This document shows positions 10,289 to 19,133 of a stretch of 64,000 nt of DNA, piece by piece. Each line of letters opens with the position of its first letter. Position 1 is the first letter of the stretch. The position numbers and the translations under genes are program-made. The notes beneath the pieces were generated by a model, which saw only the letters and a list, made by a program, of their open reading frames with translations, was not told the DNA's origin and searched no databases. The stretch comes from Kitasatospora viridis (GTDB lineage: Bacteria > Actinomycetota > Actinomycetes > Streptomycetales > Streptomycetaceae). Location: positions 62,001-126,000 of the forward strand of contig NZ_VIWT01000006.1 of assembly GCF_007829815.1 (NCBI RefSeq), given 5' to 3'.

Positions 10289-10413
10289 TCACCACCGCCC
10301 GGCGAGGACCGGTGCTCCGTCGTAGATCGCCCGTTGACCGGCCCCCGCAAGACTGGTGCCACACCACGACGGAGACCTTCCCCAGCAGGGAAGTAGCCAA
10401 GGGAGCAGCAGAG

Positions 10414-10620
10414 ATGACGAAGCGTCCGGTCACCGCCCAGACCCGCCTGCACCTGATCACCGCCGGCCTCGGCCTGGCCCTGGCCCTCGGCACCGGCCTC
10501 GCCACCGCGGCCGCCCCGGCGACGGTCGTGACTGCGGGCGCCACGGTGACCAGCACCACCCCGGCCACCGGTTCGACCGGCACCGTCGCCCCGCTCGACT
10601 GGAACAGCACGGGTTCCTGA
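10414..10620 (+). CDS. Small secreted peptide of unknown function (68 aa)
   Basis: ATG is preceded by AGGGAG at a good distance. The product has a basic start (MTKRPVTAQTR), a hydrophobic run of about 20 residues ending near an AAA signal-peptidase-like site, then a short Ala/Thr/Val/Gly-rich mature part ending PLDWNSTGS. I do not recognise a family. A strong hairpin (10639-10659) directly follows the stop, supporting a real, independently transcribed gene. It could be a small cell-wall or signalling peptide. Confidence 0.6.
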   Translation: MTKRPVTAQTRLHLITAGLGLALALGTGLATAAAPATVVTAGATVTSTTPATGSTGTVAPLDWNSTGS

Positions 10621-10638
10621 TCGGCCTGCTTCCAGCAA

Positions 10639-10659
10639 CCTCGGACGCTTCGTCCGAGG
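10639..10659. terminator. Bidirectional hairpin between convergent genes
   Basis: A perfect 9-bp stem, CCTCGGACG paired with CGTCCGAGG, has a CTT loop. It lies between the small secreted peptide gene (stop 10620) and the AraC gene on the other strand (stop 10686). There is no U-tract, as is common in high-GC actinomycetes. Confidence 0.7.
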
Positions 10660-10685
10660 CGCCCTGGACGCCCGCTCACAGTCCG

Positions 10686-11582
10686 TCAGTGACGTCCGGT
10701 GTTCTCGACGCGCCATCTGCCGGGTGGCAGGCCGTGGTGGCGGCGGAACGCGGTCGCGAAGGCGTACTCGTTTCCGTACCCGGCGTCGGAGGCGATGCGG
10801 GCGAGGGGAGCGTCCGTGCGGACCAGCGCGTCTTCGGCGCGGCGCATCCTCAGCGCGGTGAGGTACCGGGCAGGCGACTGGCCGACGACGGTGGTGAAGC
10901 GGGCGGAGAACGCCGCCCGGGACGAACCCGCCACACGGGCCATCTCCGGTACGCTCCACGCCGCGGCGGGGTCGGCGTGCACGCGCTCCAGGACGCGTGT
11001 CAGGCCCGGGTCGAGGGTGGCACGGTACCAGCCGGGCGGCTGGGCACCGGGTTGTTTCCACCAGGCGCGCAGCGCGTAGATGAGGTTGACGTCCAGCAGC
11101 CGGTCGAGGAGGGCTTGGCGGCCGGGGTCCTCGCAGGAGGCCTCACCGGCGAGCAGGTCGATCGCCGTCGCATGTGCGGGTTCCAGTTGTGCGGCGCTGA
11201 GCACGACGACGCGGGGGAGCGCGTGGAGCAAGGACGCGCCGATGCTGCCCTCCAGAACGTAGGCCCCGCACAGGATCACCGCGTCCGGCTGGCCGGCGTC
11301 GCTGCCGCGGGCCCGGGCCTGCGCGATCGGCTCCGCGGGCGTGCCGGGTTCACTGGCGAGGCGGTAGGGCGCGCCCGCGGTGGCGAGCACGACGTCCCGG
11401 GGGCGCAGCGCGATCGGCGGCGAGTCCGGCAGCTCCAACACACCGCCTCCCTGAAGCAGGAGATGAGTGGTCAGCGGACGGGTCCCACCGAACTCCAAAC
11501 CCCAGGGCGCCGAGCGGCCCAGTACCGAGAACACCGCGCCGCGCGCCCGTGCTTGCGCCAACTCGTCGGCCAGGATGTCCAT
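10686..11582 (-). CDS. AraC-family transcriptional regulator with cupin-type sensor domain
   Basis: The 298-aa protein has an N-terminal cupin-like half (about residues 1-170; MDILADELAQARARGAVF is typical of the AraC cupin_6 group). The C-terminal half has two helix-turn-helix motifs (WSVPEMARVAGSSRAAFSAR and LARIASDAGYGNEYAFATAF). It is divergent from an NmrA-like oxidoreductase gene across 81 nt, the usual arrangement for regulator and target. On the minus strand a TAGGCT -10-like hexamer sits 6 nt before the ATG, suggesting a leaderless message. Confidence 0.9.
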   Translation of the reverse strand: MDILADELAQARARGAVFSVLGRSAPWGLEFGGTRPLTTHLLLQGGGVLELPDSPPIALRPRDVVLATAGAPYRLASEPGTPAEPIAQARARGSDAGQPDAVILCGAYVLEGSIGASLLHALPRVVVLSAAQLEPAHATAIDLLAGEASCEDPGRQALLDRLLDVNLIYALRAWWKQPGAQPPGWYRATLDPGLTRVLERVHADPAAAWSVPEMARVAGSSRAAFSARFTTVVGQSPARYLTALRMRRAEDALVRTDAPLARIASDAGYGNEYAFATAFRRHHGLPPGRWRVENTGRH

Positions 11583-11627
11583 CCGGACAGCCTAGACGAA
11601 TACGAAGGAAACCGAGAGGATCACTGC

Positions 11628-11656
11628 TTGTTCGTCCTCGGCCGGCATCCTAGCGT
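11628..11656 (+). promoter_or_regulatory. Promoter of the NmrA-like gene, probably leaderless
   Basis: TTGTTC (11628-11633) and TAGCGT (11651-11656) are separated by 17 bp. The expected transcription start falls at about the ATG at 11664, 7 nt after the -10, which also supports choosing that ATG over GTG 11655 or ATG 11658. Confidence 0.55.
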
Positions 11657-11663
11657 GATGGTC

Positions 11664-12497
11664 ATGACGACATTCTTGATTCTCGGTGGAACCGGCAAGG
11701 TCGGGCGCAGGGTGGCTCGTGTCCTCGAACGCGACGGACACGGCGCCCGGGCGGTCGGACGCTCGACACCGCTGCCCTTCGACTGGAGCGCCCCCGCGAC
11801 CTGGACGCCGGCGCTGAGCGGCGTCGACGGTGTGTTCGTCGTCGGTCCCGGTTCCGCCACCGACTGGAGCCCTCGTCTGTCCGCGCTGCTGGAGACCGCC
11901 GCCCGCGCCGGTGTCCGCCACGCGGTGCTGCTCTCCGCGCGCGGCGTCGAGTTCCTGCCGGACGGGAACGTCGCCCGCGCCGAGGAGGCCGTGCGGGCTG
12001 GTGCGCTGCCGTGGACGATCCTGCGGCCCACCCACTTCGCCCAGAACTTCACCGAGGCCATGTTCGCCCCCGTGGACGGCCGCATCACGGCGCCGGTCGG
12101 TGACGCCGCCGAACCGTTCATCGACGTCGAGGACATCGCCGAGGCCGCCGCACACGTCCTGACCAGCGGAACCGGAGTCGGCGAGACGCTCTCGCTCTCC
12201 GGCCCGGCAGCGATCACCTTCGACCAGGCCGCCGGCATCCTCTCCGAGGTGGCCGGGCGCCGGGTGGAGTTCCACGACCAGGACGACACCGACCACGCCG
12301 CGCAGCTTCGCGCCGCGGGAACTCCGGAGGAGTACATCCGCTGGCGCCTGGCCATGCTCGGCGGAATCCGACGCGGAAGCGACGCTTACCTCAGCGATGG
12401 CATCGAGCGTCTCCTCGGTCGGGCCGCAACGGACTTCAGGACCTGGGCGCGTCGGGAAGCCGCGGGACCCCTGGGGCACGGCAGGCTCGAAGGCTGA
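11664..12497 (+). CDS. NmrA-like NAD(P)-binding oxidoreductase
   Basis: The 277-aa protein begins with a Rossmann motif GGTGKVGRR and has the NmrA/atypical-SDR layout (LSARGVEFLPDG, ILRPTHFAQNF, FIDVEDIAEAAAHVL). The canonical SDR YxxxK is not visible, as is usual for the NmrA subgroup. Substrate is unknown; relatives reduce quinones or sense NADPH. The divergent AraC regulator probably controls it. A strong hairpin terminator separates it from the convergent AfsR-like gene. Confidence 0.88.
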   Translation: MTTFLILGGTGKVGRRVARVLERDGHGARAVGRSTPLPFDWSAPATWTPALSGVDGVFVVGPGSATDWSPRLSALLETAARAGVRHAVLLSARGVEFLPDGNVARAEEAVRAGALPWTILRPTHFAQNFTEAMFAPVDGRITAPVGDAAEPFIDVEDIAEAAAHVLTSGTGVGETLSLSGPAAITFDQAAGILSEVAGRRVEFHDQDDTDHAAQLRAAGTPEEYIRWRLAMLGGIRRGSDAYLSDGIERLLGRAATDFRTWARREAAGPLGHGRLEG

Positions 12498-12533
12498 GCC
12501 GAGGACTCGTGGCGCTACGGAGCGCACGAACCA

Positions 12534-12569
12534 CGTCGGCCCCGGCCGCGGCAGCGGTCGGGGCCGACG
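12534..12569. terminator. Bidirectional terminator hairpin
   Basis: An 11-bp perfect outer stem, CGTCGGCCCCG paired with CGGGGCCGACG, encloses a second short CCGC/GCGG stem. It lies in the 92-nt gap between convergent stops (12497 and 12590). Confidence 0.75.
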
Positions 12570-12589
12570 CCCGCCGAGCGGGCCCGCGC

Positions 12590-15500
12590 TCACCCCTCCG
12601 GCAGACACCCCGTCAGCTGGACCTCCGCCGCCGCCGCGCGCAGCGGTTCGCCCTCGCCGCCGAGCAGTTGCGCCACCTCGCCGGCGTCCGGCAGGCCGAG
12701 GCGGACGAAGATCCCGTGCGCCTCCAGCCAGCGGCAGCGGGCCTGCGGCTGCTGGCCGAGGTCGGCCAGGGTGCGGCCCAGCACCACCAGGGCCTGCGCC
12801 TGGTCGCGTTCGGCGCCCAGCTCCTCGCACAGGGCCAGCGCCTGGCGGGCGTGGTCCAGGGCCTGCTCCGGGCGGCCCAGCGAGCGCAGGCTGTCGGCCA
12901 GCCGGTAGCGGGCGTGGGCGGCGCGGACCTGGAGGCCGGCCGCCGTGGCAACGGCCAGGCACTCGCCGAACCAGGTGACCGCCTCCTCGTGGCGGTGCAG
13001 GCCGTGCAGCGCCAGGCCGAGCACGTAGAGCGTGTACGCCCGGCCGGGGTCGTCCTGGCGGGTGCGCAGTTCGGCCAGCACCTCGTGGCAGATCGTCACG
13101 GCCTCGGCGGCCCGGCCGCTACGTACCCGGGCCAGTGCGGCGTTCACCGTGGTCACCAGCGCGCCCGAGTGGTGGCCGAGTTCGCGGGCCAGCAGCAGGG
13201 CCTGGTCGAAGTGCTCGACCGCCTCGTCGTAGCGGCTGAGGAACTGGCAGACCAGGCCGAGGTCGTTCAGCGCCTGACGCAGGATCACCGTGTCCCCGGC
13301 CGTGCGGGAGGCGGCCACGGCCTGGCGGGCGGCCGCCTCGGCCTCCTCCAGCCGGGTGCCGGCCAGCGCCACGTTGCCGCGCAGGAAGTGCGCCCGGCCG
13401 GCCGCCCGGTGGTCGGTGCGGTGGGCCGCCGCCAGGGCCAGCACGTCTGCCGTGCCCGCCAGCCGGCGCCCCGGCGGGGCGAGGGCGAACGGGGTGAGGG
13501 CGATCAGCAGGTCGATCGCGGCGCGCAGCGGGTCGGGCGCACCCTCCGGGGCGGGCGCGGGGGCCTCGGCCACCGCCCAGGCGGCCACCTGGGCGGCCAG
13601 CGCGATCGCCCCCGGCACCTCCGCCTCGGCCCAGGCCCGGGCGTCGTCCGGCCCGCCGAGGCGCACGCCCTTGCTCCGGGCGGGGCCGAGCGCGCCGGCC
13701 GCCGGGTCGCCGGGGACGGCGTGCTGGAAGGCCGAGCAAGCGGTGGCGAGCAGGTGGTCAAGCAGCCGGTCGCGGGCGGCCGCGGTCGCGTCGGCCTCCT
13801 CGGGACGGCGGCGGGCGAAGACCCGCAGCAGGTCGTGGAAGCGGTAGCGGCCGGGGAACGGCGACTCCATCATCGCGACGTCGACCAGGGCCTCCAGCAG
13901 GTCCTCGGCGTCGTACTCGTCCAGGTCCAGCAGGGCGGCCGCGGCCTGCAGGCCGATGTCCGGCCCGTCCACCGAGGCGACCAGCCGGAACGCCCGGGCC
14001 TGAGCGGGCGTCAGCTGGCGGTGGCTCAGCTCGAAGGCGGCGGCCACCTCCAGGTCGCCGATCCGCAGCTCGTCGATCCGCCGGCGCTCGACCGCCAGTC
14101 GGCGGCCCAGCGTCTGCACCGTCCAGCTCGGCCGGGCGGCGAGGCGGGCCGCCACGATCCGCACCGCGAGCGGCAGGTGGCCGCAGAGCAGCAGCAGGTC
14201 CCGGGCGGCGGCCGGTTCGGCCGCCAGCCGCTCGGCGCCGATGGTGCGGCTGAGCAGTTCGAGCGCCTCGGCGGGCTCGAAGACGCCCAGGTCGGCCTGG
14301 ACGGTCGCGGGCAGGCCGGACAGCCGGGTGCGGCCGGTGGCCAGCACGGCGCAGCCGACCGCGCCCGGCAGCAGCGGCCGGATCTGCGCGGTGTCGTGCA
14401 CGTTGTCGAGCACCAGCAGCAGGCGCCGGCCGTCGACCACCGAGCGGAACAGCGCCGAGCGGGCGTCCAGCCCCTCCGGCACCGCGTCGGCCGGCACGCC
14501 GAGCGCCAGCAGGAAGCCGCTGAGCACGGCCTCCGGGTCGGCCGGGGTGGCGTCGGCGCCCCGCAGGTCGACGTAGAGCTGGCCGTCCGGGTAGGCCTCG
14601 CGGACCCGGTGGGCGACGTGCAGGGCCAGCGCGGTCTTGCCCACCCCGCCCATGCCGACCACGGTGGCGATCGCCAGCGCCTGCTGGCCCGGGGCGCCCA
14701 GCGGTTGTCCCAGCGCCCCGGCCAGCCGCTCGACCAGCACGCTGCGACCGGTGAAGTCCGCCGCGTCCGGCGGGAGTTGGGCGGGTCTAGGAGAGTGGGC
14801 GACGGCCTGGCCCGGTGTGCCGGGTGCGGCCGACGCGGCCGCGGGGCCAGGCGGGGCGTGCGACTCGGTCCGCGAACCGGTCTGCGGGTCGGCCTGCGCC
14901 CCGGCCCACGGCGCGGTCGGCTCCGCCGGGCGGGCGGTGGGCGGCGCGGGCGGGCGCGGGGCGGCGAGCGACGGGTCGCCCTCCAGGATCCGCTGGTGCA
15001 GCAGGTCCAGCTCCGCCCCGGGCTCCACCCCCAGCTCGGCCAGGAACAACTGGCGCACGCCCCGGTAGACCGCGAGCGCGTCCGCCGCCCGACCGGCCTG
15101 GTACAGCGCGCGCATCAGCAGCCCGTACGCCCGCTCGTCCAGCGGGTGCTCGGTGGTCAGCGAGGTCAGCTCCGGTATGCACCGGGAGAACCGACCCAGC
15201 GTCAGGTCCAGCGCGATCCGCTCCTCCAGCAGGGTCAGCCGCAGCTCCTGCAGGCGCTGGCGCTGGCGCTGCGCGAACGGGCCCGGGATGCCGGCCAGCG
15301 GCTCGCCCTGCCACAGCTCCAGCGCCTGGTTCAACAGGTCGCGCGCCTGCTGCGGCTCCCCGGCCGCCGCCGTCCGCTCGGCCTGCGCCGCCAGCTCCTC
15401 CGCCTGCGCGGCGTCCACGGCGTGCTTGGGCAGCACCAGCCGGTAGCCGTCCCCGACCGAGGTCAGCACGCTCGGCGCGTCCGGCTCCTCCCCGCGCAGC

Positions 15501-15724
15501 ACCTTGCGCCACCGCCAGGCGTACGTGCGCACCGTCGTGGTCGCGGTGCTCGGCGGCTCCTCACCCCACAGGGCGTCGATCAGCTCCGTGGCGCTCGCGC
15601 CGTGTCCCGGCCGCAGCAGCAGCACCGCCAGCATCGCCTGCTGCTGGGGACTGCCCACCTTCAGCGCGGTGGTGCCGCGCTGAGCCCGCATCAGTCCCAG
15701 CACCGAGAACCGGAAATCACCCAT
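12590..15724 (-). CDS. AfsR/SARP-type regulator with NB-ARC ATPase and TPR domains
   Basis: The 1044-aa protein has a winged-helix OmpR-like DNA-binding domain (about 1-100), a bacterial transcriptional activation domain (about 100-245) and a Pro/Ala-rich linker. An NB-ARC ATPase follows, with P-loop GMGGVGKT at 357-364 and a Walker B LLLVLDNV. Its C-terminus is TPR-like (about 750-1020). This is the AfsR architecture, which activates secondary-metabolite clusters in actinomycetes. I chose MGDFRFSVLG as start because the activator fold begins there; the frame stays open 62 codons upstream, to a GTG-type start at 15910. It lies between two biosynthetic loci; which it controls is unknown. It is divergent from a gene of unknown function. 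Confidence 0.92.
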   Translation of the reverse strand: MGDFRFSVLGLMRAQRGTTALKVGSPQQQAMLAVLLLRPGHGASATELIDALWGEEPPSTATTTVRTYAWRWRKVLRGEEPDAPSVLTSVGDGYRLVLPKHAVDAAQAEELAAQAERTAAAGEPQQARDLLNQALELWQGEPLAGIPGPFAQRQRQRLQELRLTLLEERIALDLTLGRFSRCIPELTSLTTEHPLDERAYGLLMRALYQAGRAADALAVYRGVRQLFLAELGVEPGAELDLLHQRILEGDPSLAAPRPPAPPTARPAEPTAPWAGAQADPQTGSRTESHAPPGPAAASAAPGTPGQAVAHSPRPAQLPPDAADFTGRSVLVERLAGALGQPLGAPGQQALAIATVVGMGGVGKTALALHVAHRVREAYPDGQLYVDLRGADATPADPEAVLSGFLLALGVPADAVPEGLDARSALFRSVVDGRRLLLVLDNVHDTAQIRPLLPGAVGCAVLATGRTRLSGLPATVQADLGVFEPAEALELLSRTIGAERLAAEPAAARDLLLLCGHLPLAVRIVAARLAARPSWTVQTLGRRLAVERRRIDELRIGDLEVAAAFELSHRQLTPAQARAFRLVASVDGPDIGLQAAAALLDLDEYDAEDLLEALVDVAMMESPFPGRYRFHDLLRVFARRRPEEADATAAARDRLLDHLLATACSAFQHAVPGDPAAGALGPARSKGVRLGGPDDARAWAEAEVPGAIALAAQVAAWAVAEAPAPAPEGAPDPLRAAIDLLIALTPFALAPPGRRLAGTADVLALAAAHRTDHRAAGRAHFLRGNVALAGTRLEEAEAAARQAVAASRTAGDTVILRQALNDLGLVCQFLSRYDEAVEHFDQALLLARELGHHSGALVTTVNAALARVRSGRAAEAVTICHEVLAELRTRQDDPGRAYTLYVLGLALHGLHRHEEAVTWFGECLAVATAAGLQVRAAHARYRLADSLRSLGRPEQALDHARQALALCEELGAERDQAQALVVLGRTLADLGQQPQARCRWLEAHGIFVRLGLPDAGEVAQLLGGEGEPLRAAAAEVQLTGCLPEG

Positions 15725-15990
15725 CCCTGTACCTGCCCTGCCCGCCTCGTGTGCTCGCCCCCGCTCGCGCACGTGCTCGCCCCCCGATTGATCAGTGCCT
15801 ATCAACCCACGGCACCCCGTGACCTGTCGAGAGAGCGCGTCGACCCTGTGTTGCTCCGGTGTTGATCGCCCGTCAGGACAATCACTGTGTGGCGAACGAA
15901 GTCCCGGCACGAACCGCCGGGCCCCGCCACGCTCCCCGGCCGCCCGGCCGCCGTCCGGGCGACCACCACGGCCCTCGGAGGCGGACGCCA

Positions 15991-17079
15991 GTGCAGCACC
16001 TAGATCCCGACGTCGACCTGCTCTACCGGCTGCTCGAAGTGGATCCGGCCGCCGGACCGGTCGAACTGCTGCGCCGCGCCCGCGGCGGCCGCCAACTGCC
16101 CTACCTGGTGCTCGCCGCGCTGGCCCGCGAGGGCACCCGGATGGGCGAGCACGCCCGGGCCGAACTGCACCGGGCCCGCGACCGGGCCGACTGTTACGCC
16201 CGGCTCGCCCGCGACCTCGCCGACGCCACCGGGGTGCGCCCGATCCGCGACCTCCCGCTGGCCGGCTACTACCCGCCCGACCTGCCCCGCCCGGTGGGCG
16301 AGCTCACCCTGGTCAGCCCCACCGAGGCCGCGCTCTGGCAGGCCGTCAGCCGGCTGGTCGCCGAACACCCGGTGGAGTCCGTCGAGGTCACCCTGCTCGG
16401 CGAGCGGCCCCGGCACACCGCCGTCACCCTGCGCTGGCCGGCCGCCGACCCGCTGCTCGACCCCTGGTACCAGGTGCGGCTCGCCACCGCCGCGCTCACC
16501 GGCGACCCCGCCGAGGTCCCGGTCCGCCCCTTCCTGGCCGCCGACGACCACGTCGAATGCCTGATCGCACTCGCCGAGGAGGGGCTCGGGCGCGGCTTCC
16601 GCCCCGGCGACGTGCTCGACGTCGCCCAGCTGACCGGCCAGCCCTTCGACGCCGCCGAGACCGCCGCCGTGGTCGCCGCCTACCGGCTCGCCCCCGAGGC
16701 CGCCGCACTGCTCGACCTGACCGCCGAGCACCTGCCGCTCGGCCCCCTGCACGGCGTGCGCACCCTGCTTGAGGCCGAGGTCGCCCCCGAACTCGAACGC
16801 CGCCGCACCGCCGCCCGGCCCCTGCGCCCGCGCCACGGCGCCCTGCTGCGCCGCACCGCCATCCGCCACCACTGGGACGAAGCCCAGCTGCTCCCCGCCG
16901 GAACCGCCACCCTGCTGCTGACCCCCGTCGCCGACTACCTGCTCACCCCCGACGGCACCCGCCCCACCCCGGCCGAACGCACCGCCGCCCTCGCCGCCCT
17001 GCGCACCTGGGACGCCACCACGGCCGACGGCACCCCCGACCCGGTCGGCACCGGCCTGCCGGAGCCGCGCCACGGCTGA
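15991..17079 (+). CDS. Protein of unknown function (362 aa) divergent from the AfsR-like gene
   Basis: Start GTG at 15991 has GGAGG about 10 nt upstream; the frame is open further upstream without good codon logic. The product is Ala/Leu/Arg-rich and soluble, with no signal peptide or membrane helix. It has an acidic N-terminus (HLDPDVDLLYRLLEVD) and ends in a Thr/Pro/Asp-rich tail. I do not recognise a family. Divergence from the AfsR-type gene across about 266 nt suggests co-regulation or a functional link. Confidence 0.75.
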   Translation: MQHLDPDVDLLYRLLEVDPAAGPVELLRRARGGRQLPYLVLAALAREGTRMGEHARAELHRARDRADCYARLARDLADATGVRPIRDLPLAGYYPPDLPRPVGELTLVSPTEAALWQAVSRLVAEHPVESVEVTLLGERPRHTAVTLRWPAADPLLDPWYQVRLATAALTGDPAEVPVRPFLAADDHVECLIALAEEGLGRGFRPGDVLDVAQLTGQPFDAAETAAVVAAYRLAPEAAALLDLTAEHLPLGPLHGVRTLLEAEVAPELERRRTAARPLRPRHGALLRRTAIRHHWDEAQLLPAGTATLLLTPVADYLLTPDGTRPTPAERTAALAALRTWDATTADGTPDPVGTGLPEPRHG

Positions 17080-17135
17080 GCGCTCCGCCCCACCCGCCCT
17101 TGATCCCACGGCCCGGCCGGGCCCATGCTGACGCG

Positions 17136-17618
17136 GTGCCCGACGACCTTCCGCTGCTGCTCCTGGACATTGACGGCGTGTTGAACCCGTTCGCCGCCGC
17201 CGCCTGCCCGCCCGGCTTCCGCGAGTACCGGTTCTTCCTCGGCGAGGACCCGGTGCGGCTCAACCGCGCGCACGGGCCCTGGCTCGCCGCCCTCGCCGGA
17301 TCCTTCGAGCTCGTCTGGGCGACCGGCTGGGAGGAGGAGGCGAACCGCCTCGTCGCGCCGGTGCTCGGGCTGCCGCGCCTGCCGGTGATCACCTTCCCGC
17401 CGAAGCCCTTCGCCCCCTCGGCCAAGGTCCCCGCCGTGGCCGCCCACGTCGGGGACCGCCCGGCCGCCTGGATCGACGACGCCTTGACCCCGCAGGCCCA
17501 CACCTGGGCCGCCGCCCGCCGGGCCGACACGCTGCTGCTCGGGGCCGACCCGGCCGTCGGCCTCACCCGGGCCATGGTGCACCGGCTGACGGCCTGGTCG
17601 GAACCCGCCGGCGCCTGA
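17136..17618 (+). CDS. HAD-like hydrolase-related protein
   Basis: The 160-aa product has an N-terminal LLLDIDGVLNP, which fits the DxDG motif of HAD phosphohydrolases. ATGWEEEAN stands where motif II Thr is expected, and AAWIDDAL is a plausible acidic motif IV. The GTG at 17136 puts the catalytic motif about 10 residues from the start, as usual; a TTG at 17100 is a weaker alternative. Substrate is unknown. It ends 12 nt before a convergent hypothetical gene. Confidence 0.75.
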   Translation: MPDDLPLLLLDIDGVLNPFAAAACPPGFREYRFFLGEDPVRLNRAHGPWLAALAGSFELVWATGWEEEANRLVAPVLGLPRLPVITFPPKPFAPSAKVPAVAAHVGDRPAAWIDDALTPQAHTWAAARRADTLLLGADPAVGLTRAMVHRLTAWSEPAGA

Positions 17619-17630
17619 CGGACCGTGGGC

Positions 17631-17990
17631 TCAGCCCTCGCCGTCCGCAACGGCGTTGAAGCCCCGGTCCTCGACCACCGGGAACGCCCGCTCCGCGGCG
17701 GCCCACCACGCGTCGATCCCCTCGTGGGAGGACCTGATCGCGCTGATCAGCTCCAGGACGGCCGCCAGCTTCCGCCCCCCGACGTTCCGGCGCAGCTCCT
17801 CTACCGACACCTCCTGGTAGGTCATGCCCAACTGCCACCAGAACCGCATGAGGTAGCGGCACTCCTGCGGCTCCCGGTCATCCGCCAGACGGTCGTGCAC
17901 CACCCGTCGGACGCGCCGCCGCTGCTCGTCATCGCGGAAGCCGTGCGGCAGGTCGGTCAGGGGCGCGTCGGAGGTGGGCACGGCGGTCAT
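17631..17990 (-). CDS. Hypothetical protein (119 aa)
   Basis: The product is charged and soluble, with a central segment RYLMRFWWQLGMTYQEVSVEELRRNVGG and a C-terminal WWAAAERAFPVVEDRGF. No signal peptide, membrane segment or family is recognised. The gene is convergent with the HAD-like gene and its upstream side faces the epimerase-like gene. Coding is supported by codon bias only. Confidence 0.6.
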   Translation of the reverse strand: MTAVPTSDAPLTDLPHGFRDDEQRRRVRRVVHDRLADDREPQECRYLMRFWWQLGMTYQEVSVEELRRNVGGRKLAAVLELISAIRSSHEGIDAWWAAAERAFPVVEDRGFNAVADGEG

Positions 17991-18116
17991 TGTCGTGCGA
18001 CCGGTGACGCTGTGTCATCCGGGTTTCGGGGAGCCCGCCGCCCACAGCAGGCCGGGCGGCCGTGTGCACGAGCTCGGTACCATACGACACGTCATCAATC
18101 GGGGGGATGGTCGGAC

Positions 18117-19133
18117 ATGAAGGTGCTCGTACTCGGTGGCACCCGCTTCATCGGGCGCGCCGTGGTCGACGCGCTGGTCGACGACCACCGGGTCACCGTG
18201 CTCAACCGGGGCACCCGCCCGCCCGCCGACCCGCGGGTCGCCCAGCTGCGGGCCGACCGGAACGAGCCCGCGCAGGTGGCCGCCGCGCTGCGCGGGTCGG
18301 GCGGCGGGTTCGAGGCGGTCGTCGACGTGTCGGGGCTGGAAGCGGGCCAGGTGCGGGGCGTCCTCGACGCGCTGCCGCCCGGCGCCGCGCCGCGCTACGT
18401 CTTCGTCAGCTCGGCCGCCGTCTACCGGCGCCCGCCCGGTGCCGGGCCCGCCCGGGAGGACGAACCCGCCCCGGGCGACCCGGTGTGGGGCGAGTACGGG
18501 ACGGACAAGGCGGCCTGTGAGCGACTGCTCGCCGAGCGGTGCGCCGGGCCGCTCACCGTGCTGCGCCCGCCCTACGTCTACGGTCCGCGCAACACCGAGC
18601 AGCGCGAGCAGTTCCTGTGGGCGCGGATGCTCGCCGGCCGGCCGGTGTTCGTGCCGGGCGCGGGGGAGAGCCGGGTGCAGTTCTGCCACGCCGAGGACCT
18701 GGCCCGCACCGTCCGCGCCGCCTGCACCGGCGAGCTCGCGGCCGGCACCTACAACGTCGGCGAGGGGCGGGACCACAGCTTCCTGGAGTACCTGGACCTG
18801 CTCGCCACGGTCGCCGGCGTCACCCCCGACCTGGTTCCGGCCCCCGACCAGCAGGTCCCGGCCCGCGAGTACTTCCCGTTCCGCCGGCTGGACCTGACGC
18901 TCGACACGGCCCGGCTGACCGCTGCCGGGCACCCGGTGGAGCGGGAGCTGGCCGCCGGCCTGGCCGGGACCCTGGACTGGTTCCGCGCCCACGGTGGGCT
19001 CGACGACCGCCCGACGCCCCGGGAGCTGTCCTGGCGCGCGGCGCCCGTTCGTCAGGCGCCGAGCGGGGCCGCCGTCCAACTGGCCAGCAGGCGCACGGCG
19101 TCGGCGGTCGGCGAGCCCGGCTCGACGTTGTAG
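18117..19133 (+). CDS. NAD-dependent epimerase/dehydratase-like protein
   Basis: The 338-aa extended SDR has an N-terminal Rossmann motif GGTRFIGR, a VFVSSAAVY segment and the catalytic-type YGTDK (YxxxK), followed by RPPYVYGPRN. Such proteins act on nucleotide sugars or related substrates, or bind RNA in chloroplast-type relatives; the substrate here is unknown. Its last 82 nt overlap the 3' end of the convergent XRE gene in another frame. This is unusual and suggests either a real tail overlap or a recently lost stop codon. The family core ends near residue 300, so the C-terminal tail may be an extension. Confidence 0.85.
   Translation: MKVLVLGGTRFIGRAVVDALVDDHRVTVLNRGTRPPADPRVAQLRADRNEPAQVAAALRGSGGGFEAVVDVSGLEAGQVRGVLDALPPGAAPRYVFVSSAAVYRRPPGAGPAREDEPAPGDPVWGEYGTDKAACERLLAERCAGPLTVLRPPYVYGPRNTEQREQFLWARMLAGRPVFVPGAGESRVQFCHAEDLARTVRAACTGELAAGTYNVGEGRDHSFLEYLDLLATVAGVTPDLVPAPDQQVPAREYFPFRRLDLTLDTARLTAAGHPVERELAAGLAGTLDWFRAHGGLDDRPTPRELSWRAAPVRQAPSGAAVQLASRRTASAVGEPGSTL

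Noticed and set aside
10356..11663. Long plus-strand frame ahead of the NmrA-like gene
   Set aside because: It runs antisense to the AraC gene; a promoter and leaderless ATG at 11664 define the real start.
17100..17135. TTG start for the HAD-like gene
   Set aside because: The extension is Pro/Arg-rich, lacks an RBS and moves the DxDG motif away from its usual place near the N-terminus.
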